Assembly: GCA_006384855.1 (NCBI GenBank)
Contig: VCJN01003563.1
Location: 124,001-188,000 of the forward strand
Direction of reading: 5' to 3'
Source: Tetraselmis striata
Lineage: Eukaryota; Chlorophyta; Chlorodendrophyceae; Chlorodendrales; Chlorodendraceae
DNA length: 64,000 nt
The position numbers were made by a program, and so were the translations under genes. Below, in pieces: positions 1 to 10,300 of this stretch. Position 1 is the first letter of the stretch. Each line of letters opens with the position of its first letter. Under the pieces are notes generated by a model. That model was not told where the DNA came from. It saw only the letters and a list, made by a program, of their open reading frames with translations, and did not search any database.

Positions 1-1517
1 TGCCCACCCCGTCCCAAAGGCTGACAACCCTCAAGCCACCCGCCCGCCTGCCCGCCCCCGCTCGACGTTCCATCGCGGTCTCAGCGCTTTTCTGCTGCCA
101 GAAGGCGCGCATGCGTTTGGCGGGGGCTCACTTGTGCTCCTTCCCGATCGTCTCCGTCAGCGCTTGCGTGCGGATGTTATCCATGTACATGACTCGCTCG
201 ACGCCCGACATCTTGCCTGCGTTTGCTGGGCGGTGGTACTGCACGCCGCCGTCAGGGTTGCCACATGTCAGCGGCACAGTACGCCGCAACCCGGTGACGC
301 ATATCGAAAGCATCAGGGGATGCTGACATTGCTTTGGCTATCTTGTTTGCCTTTTTCCAACACTTTTGACACGTCGACAATGATATCCGGACTCGCTTGA
401 AGCATGCCATATGCACACGCAGCGTCAGTTAGAACAGCCGAATCAAAAGGGTGATTTAATGGATGATTCCGTAAAGGGCACCGGGAATAGAGCTCCGCAG
501 ATACGGTGATGCTCTGAGCCTCGAAGTGACGGTGATAGAGGGGCATGTGGCACCGGCCAGCTGATCACTCCTTACCCACGCAGAAAGTATACCGACATGA
601 CCGAGGATATCTAGCGAGAAGGGGTTTTAAGGGAGGTGGAGGGGCTTCGCTGCTTACCTTGGTAGAGGTAAGGCGGAGGCGCCGCACTGTTAACGGCGAG
701 GGTACTCGTAGCGGTGGCGCCGGTGGTGGCGTGTCGGCGTGCGAGATCGAATGGGCCGCGGTCCCGAGTTCCTCTATTTTTTTGTTTGGCTGCCCGCTGC
801 CGACGGATTAGCCGGTGCTGGTGCTTGAGCAGGGACCTTGGAATGCTCTGCGGGGGTGGACGGAGGACGCTGCACTGCTGTTGTTCGGTCTGTTGGACGG
901 TGTGGGGAGGGAGCTGCCGTTACTATTAACTGCCTGGACCGGTGCCGGCATGCTGCCGCGGCGCGGTGTAACGGGGATATGCTTACAGCATGTCTCGGCG
1001 CGGCAGCCATCAAGCAGGCCAACGCGAGGGGCTGCTCGGCGGCGCGAGCGCGCGCGTAATCCTTGTACTGTATGTTGCGCGTGATGAGCGCGCGATTGAT
1101 TGCTGTCGTCCGGCTGGGTGGCATCAGTAGTAGCAGCGGACGGGGTGGAGCTTCGATAGATAACGTATCATACAAAAAGTCAATCGCAATCTTAGCAGGA
1201 TAACTTGTGTTTAAATTCGGACATATATTATTAATATTGGGCTCCGGGATGGTGCCCAATCCGGCGCAGGTACGAGAACAACCGTAAGAATATTAATTTA
1301 CAACCGTCATAGCAGAGGGCGGATCACAGCATTTTTTAGTACCCGTATGTGCCGATGACGACAGGTAGGTACTATAAATGCTATGCTATGGAATTGCTAA
1401 TATAGTAAATAGTACTGGTACGAGCACGGGGATGATCCAATATCAAGGGCACTATTGATTTATTTAAATAAATATAATATCCGCCGCCGCGATGACACTC
1501 CTTGTGGCCGTATTAAT
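1..1517. other. Intergenic stretch, no gene recognised
   Basis: Several short open frames exist on both strands, but none shows a recognisable domain, splice pattern or codon signal, and the longest (minus, 774-1259) is Ala/Pro/Arg-rich in the way GC-rich shadow frames are. The stretch from about 1150 becomes AT-richer. It ends at the TA dinucleotide (1518-1519) used by the mariner-type insertion. Confidence 0.5.
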
Positions 1518-1519
1518 TA

Positions 1520-1566
1520 GCGAGAAAAGGCCCTATCTTTCAACACGCCCTATCTTTCAACACTTT
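1520..1566 (+). repeat. Left terminal inverted repeat plus inner copy
   Basis: Outer terminal repeat at 1520-1546, immediately followed by a second copy of its inner part at 1547-1566 (GCCCTATCTTTCAACACTTT), which pairs exactly with 3865-3884 on the other side. Confidence 0.75.
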
Positions 1567-1928
1567 CCCTAGAAGCCCTAGCTGTCCAGCCGTTGGGCCA
1601 CTACTAGGAGCTGTCTATGGCGCGTCCGATAGCCCTTGAGTAGGGCTACCTTAGGGCGGAGGGCCGCCCCCGATGGACTTTCCTGGTGTGTGCCAGGCAG
1701 GGTTGAAGCGATGGGGGTCAGCATTTTTTTCCGGGTCGCGGGAAAATAAATACGGGCGCGCGTTTCAACATATCAGAACCATCCGGCTGCACGTGGCCGT
1801 GCGTCGCCACTAACTCTCACCACCGTCCTTGCAGTGCCGCTTAGAGGCCGTGGTAGTCGGTCAAGGCGGGGCGTGGCTGCCCAAGTCCCTGGGGGACGAC
1901 ATAGCCCGCTCGCCAGTCAGCCCGCTCG

Positions 1929-3633
1929 ATGGCGGGTGGGCCATCGCGCGCCGCGATGCGCGGTCGTACGAGGGAAAGGTCGGGACAATTCTCAGCGCGC
2001 TCGTCTGGCCGCCCACCCAAGAAGCACACGGCAACCCGCAAGGCCGCCACCGACGCAAAACGTGGGCGAGGTCGACCCCGTAAAGAACCCCTCAGTCAGT
2101 CGAGTGACCCCTCTAACGCTTGAGGTGACTAAAACGTCGCTGAGAAGGCGAAGCGCGCGCTGGAGCATGCTGTCAAACTTGTTCTTGCTGGTGTCGAAAA
2201 GCCGGCCAAAGCTGCAAAGAGCTATGGCGTGAACAGAACGACGCTTATCGCTGTTGTCAAGAGGGCAAGAGAGGCTATGAAACAGGGCCAGACTCTTGTT
2301 GTTGTTGCTGGAACCCGCCCAACAACCATGACCCGTGAGGACAAATCGTCGCTGGCAAAGTGCGCCCTGATTTGGGCAGACCGTGGGCTGGCGCTAAGCA
2401 AGCGAGCCATCAAGAAGCACGCGCTGGACATCATTAAAAGCCGTGGCTATGATAAAGACCCTGTCGCCAAGATGTGGATCAAACGAGGGAAGATGTCTAG
2501 AAAATGGTTTCGCGGTTTCATGCGCCGCCACCCTGAGCTGCGTGCGCGGTTAGCTGACCGCTTAGATCCCAAGCGATGGCTTGTAACCAGAAAGGATATG
2601 CTCACACTATATAATGCCATCGCTGAATTTGAGAAAGAACATGGTCTGCTGGATCCTAGCCAAATCTTCAATCTAGATGATACCTCTTTTAGACCTGATG
2701 GGAGAGTGGAGTGGGTCATCACCAGGAAGGGAGCCAAGCGTACACACACGTTGCAGAACGCATCGCGGTTCTCCATCACTATTCGACCTGTCATTGTCGC
2801 TGATGGCACACAGTTTCCACCTCTTTTTATTGTGAAGGGGAAAAACATGCCAGATTGGTGGGACAAGCTAGACTTATCAAACACCATTCTGAGGGACGCC
2901 GAGCTTACAACACAGAAGAATGCGTGGATGGACGGCGACCTCTACCACTACTGGGTAGAGACGGTGTTCCTGCCCTACACAGAGGAACTACGCCACACAG
3001 GCAAAATATTGCTGATCATTGACAACTACAGGTGAGTAAGCTAGCTTGCACTTAGCGACTTCTACCAGCTCAAAAGATGGCATGGGAAACTTGCAATTAT
3101 CATCTTACATTTATATGTGGATTTTTATCCAGCGGGCACATCAGGGTTATTGCGGCGGAGTGCGCACTGACTGCAACCCTTAGCGCAGAAGAGAGCCCTG
3201 ACAACCCCGCGCAGGCGGTCAGCCCGAACCCAAGCTACCCAAGAAGGTGACGCCAGCAACTTTGCAGAGGGCTGGCGCTGCCTTGGAGACAGCAGCGAAG
3301 GCAGAAGAAAAAAAGGAGCAGCAAGTAAACAAGGCAGAGGAGGTGGCGAACGCCATGTGCCGCAAGACAGAGTTAGCCGAAGCCGTGGCTGAAGCTGAGC
3401 TAAGTGTGCTAGGTGCCCACGTCAAGGTTGCGGACGCTAAGATTGCCGCATGGCAAGATTCAAGTGCGCGCGAGCGCCAAGATGCGCGTGACGAAATGAG
3501 CGTTTTTGATAGCAGCGACAGTGAGGAAGGCGAGGAGGAGATAGAGGAGGAGGAAAAAGAGGATGGGGAACATGGCGATGACGAGCTGAACCCTGCCTAC
3601 ATAGATGAGGACGACGAGTGGCTGAACTGGTAA
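1929..3633 (+). pseudogene. Broken pogo/Tigger-like DDE transposase with AT-hooks
   Basis: A frame from ATG 1929 encodes two basic AT-hook-like patches (SSGRPPKK and KRGRGRPRKEP) and stops at TGA 2121. After a second stop (TAA 2130) the same frame reopens into a helix-turn-helix-like region and a DDE_1-type core running to 3035. First catalytic Asp lies in FNLDDTSF (near 2677), second in LLIIDNY (near 3020). A GTGAGT donor follows at about 3031 and an acceptor lies near 3131; the next exon reads SGH, as expected after the second Asp, but stops at 3247 before any third-Asp motif. A separate frame, 3247-3633, is an Ala/Lys coiled-coil-like and acidic segment that could be the old C-terminus. 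Family membership is inferred from these motifs. The missing third Asp and the in-frame stops argue for a dead copy. Confidence 0.65.
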
Positions 3634-3864
3634 CAAGTAGGTGCTACGAATTTGTAGGGTTCAGCCCCCCCCCCCCCCCCTCCCCCCCCCCCCCCGGCCC
3701 GAGATCCCGCCCTCGTCCGCCTTCATCCCCCACTCATCAAGCGTCCCCCAGCCCAGCATACGGACTCGCGGACTCAGAACCGGAGGAGGGGGGGGGGGGC
3801 GGGCAGTACCAAGGCGGATAGAGCGGCGGGCACAGCAAAAAGGGCGGGCTCGGCGGAGATGTCG

Positions 3865-4104
3865 AAAGTGTTGAAAGATAGGGCCGCCCGGGTTACTGCA
3901 CCCCTGCCCTGACTCACACGGCTAGCCAATAGGCATGCAACCCTTACACGAGCACCATTGACCACGCCCGACCGTCCACACCTAGGGCAACTTTAGGGCT
4001 TGGATCGGTGGGGTTTGTGCCATTGCAGCTGCTTCCTGGGTCCTGTGGCAGGGCAGGTGGTGGCAGGAAGCCAAAAATGTGTTGAAGATAGGGCCGTTTC
4101 TCGC
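3865..4104 (-). repeat. Right inner inverted repeat (3865-3884) and outer terminal repeat (4079-4104)
   Basis: The inner copy at 3865-3884 is a 20-bp exact reverse complement of 1547-1566. The outer copy at 4079-4104 matches the left end apart from one substitution and one missing T. About 195 bp separate the two on this side, against none on the left. Confidence 0.75.
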
Positions 4105-4335
4105 TATTACCCAACGCTTGCAAGACATCTGCCAAGCTAAAGGGATAAATTCCCTGGTAAGTGCTCCCCAAGTACCGCATGCACCTACAATTCGGGGACA
4201 AGATATCCCTTGTCGAGATGTGATAACTGAGGTGTGATAACCATGTCATAAATTTCCCACAGGAACACTGCATACTGCGACCCGGGCCCGCCCTTTATCG
4301 AGCAAGAATTTCCATACCCTTACGCGGGCGTCTTC
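4105..4335 (+). other. Probable 5' leader with an intron for the ParB-methyltransferase gene
   Basis: A good donor (CTG/GTAAGT, intron starting 4157) and an acceptor (CCCACAG ending 4262) frame a 106-bp intron. No ATG occurs from 4105 to 4156 or from 4263 to 4335, and the frame leading into the coding exon has a stop (TAA 4146-4148) upstream of the intron. This fits an untranslated first exon with ATG 4336 as start. The leader begins right next to the mariner right end, so that element could have supplied the promoter or cut off older 5' exons. The frame 4264-4335 looks protein-like, so truncation remains possible. Confidence 0.45.
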
Positions 4336-7300
4336 ATGGGGACGCACTTGTTGCACGACAATGTAACAAAGGCCGTGCGACACATAACAAACGGCAAATG
4401 GGAGAACCTTGACGCGGCAGTCGAGGATGGCTGCTTGTCAAAATCTCAAGCCACTTCTCTCCTCCGCAAGTGCCGCAAGGAGGCAAGCGATGTTCAGGGC
4501 CCCGCATGTCTCGATGATTGTGATCGGTAAGTGCCTGCCCATTATTTGCCCATTGATTCCCCATTTTCGCGTGCCTTCCGACCTATGCTTTTATACCGTG
4601 CAATAGTAGAAACTGAGTCATGATGTTGGTGCCTCTACAGGAAAATCGGCGAGTGTCTTCTTCTAACCTGCTCTACTGGGGAAGACATGCGACCGATCTA
4701 CGGCACGCCAACGGTCGGTCTCCATATCAAAGAGATCATCGAAACAGTATCGGGTGGTGCGATGACGAAGTTCAATGACACCGGGGCACCTTTGGATGTT
4801 ATCATCTCCGTGTGGCAACAAAGTGACCAAATCGTCGCCGTCGCAAGGTACCAAGCGTCCGGTTTCGCATACCAGAGGTAACTATGTAGGAGACACTCTC
4901 TGACTAACTTGACAATAGTTTGATTTATATGCCGTGAGTCGCGTAATTGCTTTCATCGTGTCAAAGATGCAATCGTACGTACTTATATTTCCGCGTTTCA
5001 CTCAGGATGGTGGCAAAGCCATGCCATGTTGTTCCAAAGGAGCCTACACATGCCCTGCTGCTTCAGTTTTGGCAGCCTTGGTTCATCAATGAAGACTCGC
5101 CGCCACCGTAAGTACCGGCCTTCGACCACCTCTCCATCACTAACTCTGTTCTACTTCTAATTATTACTTGTCTTTTAATAATAGCAAAGCAGTTTTTTAA
5201 TGTTCATACGACTGCCTGGCCCTCTAATAGTTACAATGCTATGCGCTTATGATAGGGTTGCCGAGAAGCCCGCGGAGAAGGTCGAAAAGGCGACTCCAAC
5301 TCACGCCGCGGCCGGGTATGATTGCTTGCTCCATTCGGGAGGACTACATGCTTGGGTTGATAACACCTTGATAACGTACACCACCGGCTCATATACAGTA
5401 AATCACTCTGTGGCTAAAATGCTTCTCTGTGTCATGTAGGCCTTCAAAGTCCCCCAAGAAGTCTAAAGCCGCAAAGCAAGCCTCAAAGTTACCGGCCGAA
5501 GAGCCAAAGACGGCAAAGGAGAAGGCTACGAACAAGTCATCTTCCCGGGCTCCCGTGGGGTAAGTCCCTATATGCCGTTAAGGAATGCTTCATAGTCATT
5601 TTATTGTCCGAGTCGGTGTCAATCAAAGCACGCGCGGCAACGACAGGGTTATCCTTCTGACACTTATACACGGATGCATTTTGCAGGTCTTCTACCGTGC
5701 CAAAAACTCCAAAAGAGGCTGCCGCAGGCGGCTCGAAGGCAGCGCCGGCCGCCGCCCCATCAACTGCAACGTAAGTAGAAGGGTGACATCGACATGCATA
5801 AAAATTGCTAATACAATAGACAACACACCTAATAAGTATGTGCTGCTTTGTGTTTAAATTGCAGGGCACTCGGTGAGTCGTCGCAAGGGAGGGCGACAGA
5901 TCATGGTGCATCAACCGCGGCTCAAGTCGACATGTACGTTTGAATTGCCACTGAAGTTTACTCTTCGAATGTATCTTGATGCGCATGGATTCATGGATTC
6001 ATTCACTTACAACGGGCGGCGCTTTTGGTTGTCATAGGCTCTCAAAGACCGCGGCGAAGAAACAGCCGGCAAAGGCTACATCAAAGGCAAAGACCGTACC
6101 ATCCAAGCAGGGTACAAACACACCAGAGCTCAGGTAACCACTCAAGCCACATTATTTCGTGCTGATTAAATCATGTTTAGATTCCATTTTTATTGACAGT
6201 TCCTCCATCTACTAAGCTATTTCTTGCATTCTTTCAGGATGTCAACCGCTCCAGCTCTAGTGAAGTACAGGCGGCCACTTGACTGGACTCCTTCAAAGCC
6301 AAACCACGACTGGTGCTTGAAGTACATTGACAACGGCACTATTCAAGTGTTCTTGTATGAAGGTAACTTATCACAGCTTTCACATGCCCTTTAACCATCG
6401 AATATATATTCATGGGTGAGTCCCATACATTTCACATATGTTGCATATATACACGTTTTGTACTAATGAAATGTGCAACTATATAAACACATTTATTGCC
6501 GATATATTTATGTTTCGCGTAGGGAGATTTCTTTGTGTTACGCATGTGTACAAGTAATTACTTGAACGGATTATTGCGATCCCACGGAACGACTCATGCG
6601 GTCAGGTGTGGCTGGGCTCATGCGTCCATGCTGTGGATGGACGCATGCGTCCATGCTGAGGATGGACGCATGCGTCCATGCTGTGGATGGAAGCATGCTT
6701 CCATGCTGTGGATGGGTGGATGCGTCCATGCTGTGGATGGACGCATGCGTCCATGCTGTGGATGGACGCATGCGTCCATGCTGAGGATGGACGCATGCTT
6801 CCATGCTGTGGATTGGCGCATGCGTCCATGCTGTGGATGGACGCATGCGTCCATGCTGTGGATGGACGCATGCGTCCATGCTGTGGATGGGCGCATGCGT
6901 CAATCCTGTACAGGGTTACCAGTGTCTTTGTTGGACAAAAGTGTATCTTTGTGATATAATTATGTCATGCATATAGTCTTCATTTTATTATTTATTTTAC
7001 TAATTATGACTATCTTCGCAGACAAGAAGGAGAAATGTGATAAAGCCGGCACTTTTGCCAGTGCAAGGGGAGTGTATCCATGTTACTCCCCCATCAAGCT
7101 TGGTGATGTTGCATCAGTCGAGATAAGCGGGACAGATAGTCTGTTGTTCAGATTCAAGAAGGACAGCGGTGATTCAACGGAGGGTGTCTTGGCCATCTCT
7201 GGCCTGGTTCCGAAATCCATGAACCCAACCCCCGCTTCGATATTGTCGAGTATCTGGGGCTACATCCCTGCGTGGCTTTTCAACCCCGGGTACGCAAGAG

Positions 7301-10300
7301 ACACCATTCGGGACGTCCTGACTTCAGAAGCTGTGAACATACACGCGAAGAAAACAGTCCCTTTCATGAAGAAGAACGCCCAGACAAACCTCTTCAACAT
7401 CTTCATGAATGGTTACCTTGGCTTGTTTGCAACGCATGGATCGCAACATCTTGTCGATCCGAGCTCCGGGGTCAAGATTTTAAGCCTCGTGACACTGAAC
7501 GCCAGGGTGCGCGATCGGCCCATTCATCGCTCATGAAATTTTCAACTATCCTATTCGTTGATGTCCTGTGTGCTGCTAACGTAATTTCCTCGCAACTGAT
7601 TCTTGTTCTCCACTCAGGTGCCGGGTGGGTCTGGGTCGGCTGGCACTTACGAGCTACCAATCGAAGTCCTTTCTCCTCCAACAGACGATCTCGCCGCGCG
7701 TGAGCTCCACATGCCTCATGTCCACGACTTGGCTTCTGAGTTCGAGGTAAATAAGCTTCCCTAATTGCGTAATAAATATTTTTAGTTAAGCTGGAATTAT
7801 GATTACGGCAAACCGGTTGTTGAGCTCTCAATCTAAGAATCGACAATATGCACAGGCCAACGGCAAGGATCATAGCCAGGGCAAGTTTATTGTTCTGATG
7901 ACCAGCAAGACGAGTTCTAAGCCCTTGAAGCCAAACGAGGTTGGCCATATGTTGCTAACACATGATTACGGGTCCAAGGTATGATTACCCCGGCTCTTGT
8001 TGCTTGGTAAAACCCGAAACCAACGATCAAGATTGCTTCAAAGTTTCCCAACGTTTGCCACCTCACAAAGTTTTACCTAAGAAAGTGTTTATTTACACAT
8101 GACAGGAGTGGATCGTAAGGATGAATAAGGAATTCAACTTCTATGTCATCGTCGGTAATCACCGAAGGGAGGCTTCAAAGCTCGTGATTTCCCGAACCGA
8201 GATCGAAGCCATCAAGCAGGAGCTATCCAAGTGGGAGTGCCTCGTTCTCTGCGCATTGAATGAGCAGGTTGCGAGATACATCGGCAATCGCCAAAATATC
8301 ACCAATGCCAACACCACAATCAACACCCAGCTTGACAACTACCGCCTTCTTCGCAAAGAATACGAGATGCTGCGCGAGATTGATGACAAGCGACTCGAGG
8401 GTGAGGGTGACGAAGAAGAGTTCTCCTACAAGCGCTGGAGTAGCGAGAGCAAGGACGATCTGGTCACGGATCCGGTTATGAAGGAGAAGTACTCGAGGTT
8501 CAGCTACCTATGGAAGAGTTGCGGATTCGCTCTTAAGCGGAATCCAGAAAACGTGAGTGCCCCTCCCCAGACGTATGAAGATATGTGTGTCAGTACATAT
8601 AACTCCTAAAATTACATGTATATCCTGAAACATATGAGCATATATTATCGACTCTACATAATTATTTATCTAGGTTATATAAGTTTGACATGGATATATA
8701 CTATAGATTAGGTAACTTCTCACCGGCTTATATATATATATAAGTCACTGTGTCATACATGAAGAACATCTTCGCTTGCGTCCATGCTGTGGATGGACTC
8801 ATACATGCGTCCATGCTGTGGATGGCCACATGCGTCCATGCTGTGGATGGACGCATGCGTCCATGCCCAGCATGGAAGCATGCGTCCATGCTGGGGATGG
8901 AAGCATGAGTCCATGCTGGGGATGGAAGCGTGCGTCCATGCTGGGCATGGAAGCATGCGTCCATGCTGGGCATGGACGCGTGCGTCCATGCTGTGGATGG
9001 AAGCATGCGTCCATGCTGGGGATGGAAGCATGAGTCCTTGCTGTGGATGGGGACATCGGGCCACGTTGGATTAGGTACGTTAAAGAACAACAAATATATT
9101 GTATATCCTAACAGTTGGCATTCTCTCCTTCTCAGGGTCAATTGGGTCCGCCATCTCACGCTGCTCTTTTCAAGGCTACTGTCATGAGGAAATATGACAT
9201 TTGGAAGGCAGTCGAGGAGCTCATGGAAGCGTTTCAAAGCGGGAGTCTGGAAATGCCGGAGCAAGGCTCTATTCTCAAGCTGCTCGATGGATTGAAACTT
9301 AAGTCTACCACCAAGCCAGCTCACAAAAAGGATGCCTTCCTCATCAGGGAGTGCAACAAGATCTTCAAGTCTAGGTGTCTTGATAGGGGCTACAGGCACT
9401 TCACCAAGAAGTTGGCATTGCAGGCTGGCATCGATTGCTACCCCCCAGACTCGGAGGAAGCTGATCAATCCCTCAAGCCGCATTTCCCCGAGCAAGTCCT
9501 GAAGGAGCTTACTGCTACATCACATGCACGGTGGGGATATCCAGAGGTAAGTCGCGCCGCCATTCTCATATTCATACATCCCATCTGCCTCAACCATGGT
9601 ATGCATCATTGCTGAAGAATCCTTGTCATGTGGTGCTCAGATTCGGAAGGTCGTCGACCGGCTGATGAATCCCAGCGACAATCTGACGGTGTTCCCAAAC
9701 GGCAGCGCTTGCACTCCCGCCATTACTCACCTGAAGAACGTGGAGTATCTCAGGGGGGTCGTCCTCACCCACTATGGCCAAGAATTCGGTAGGTTGCGCC
9801 AAGGAAATAACCGTACCTCGTAGTTGTATTGGCGCTTTGTCTATCGCAAACTGAGGTTTATGTGCATGTCTATAATCCAGATGCGGATTGGGATACCTTT
9901 GCGCGCTCGACCAGTACCTGGACCAAAGCAATTGACGGTGATCTTGAGAAATCCGATGCTCAAGGATTTGCTGTCCTGCTCCACCCCGTAATCCGGTCCA
10001 AGGAGGATCAAATCCAGGCGTATCTACAGCCCATTCCGGCAGAGAAGTGGTGCGTATTTTTCCCAAATTCCGGTGGGGCTTGATATAGAAATTCGCATTT
10101 GACATTGCTTTAGCTAATTAAGGTGGTATCTCTTCACACACTCGCATATGCAGGACACCGCCTAAGGACCCTCTTCAATGGGAGTCGTCCATGAGGACTT
10201 TCTTTGCTACAACAACGTACACCGCTGCGAGGCAACAGCGCCAGCTCACTCCTGTCCGGCAAAAACTCTTCCTGAAGTGGCACGATTGGATTAGGAAAGT

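Larger units (their letters stand above)
1520..4104 (+). mobile_element. Tc1/mariner-superfamily DNA transposon with TA target duplication
   Basis: The left end at 1520-1546 is the near-perfect reverse complement of the right end at 4079-4104, reading GCGAGAAA(A/C)GGCCC and onward, with one 1-bp indel. Both ends are flanked by TA (1518-1519 and 4105-4106), the target duplication of the Tc1/mariner superfamily. A second inverted copy of the inner motif lies at 1547-1566 and 3865-3884, so the ends are compound. The interior holds a decayed pogo/Tigger-like transposase (1929-3633) followed by C homopolymers near 3667-3695. Boundaries are precise by sequence; activity is unlikely because the transposase is broken. 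Confidence 0.8.

Noticed and set aside
774..1259. 161-codon minus-strand frame near the left edge
   Set aside because: Ala/Arg/Pro-rich without any motif; typical of GC-rich non-coding DNA.
1547..3884. Inner inverted repeat pair as the real transposon ends
   Set aside because: No TA or other direct duplication flanks 1547 and 3884, while the outer pair has TA on both sides.
6535..6959. Several overlapping open frames on both strands with Cys/Trp/His repeats
   Set aside because: They are translations of the 25-bp intronic minisatellite; all six frames stay open because the unit is short and free of stops.
6619..9052. Regular repeats resembling a CRISPR array
   Set aside because: Units are contiguous with no unique spacers, the host is eukaryotic, and no cas-like gene exists.
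8728..9495. 255-codon minus-strand frame
   Set aside because: Half is the same minisatellite and the other half is antisense to a well-supported exon (9136-9546).
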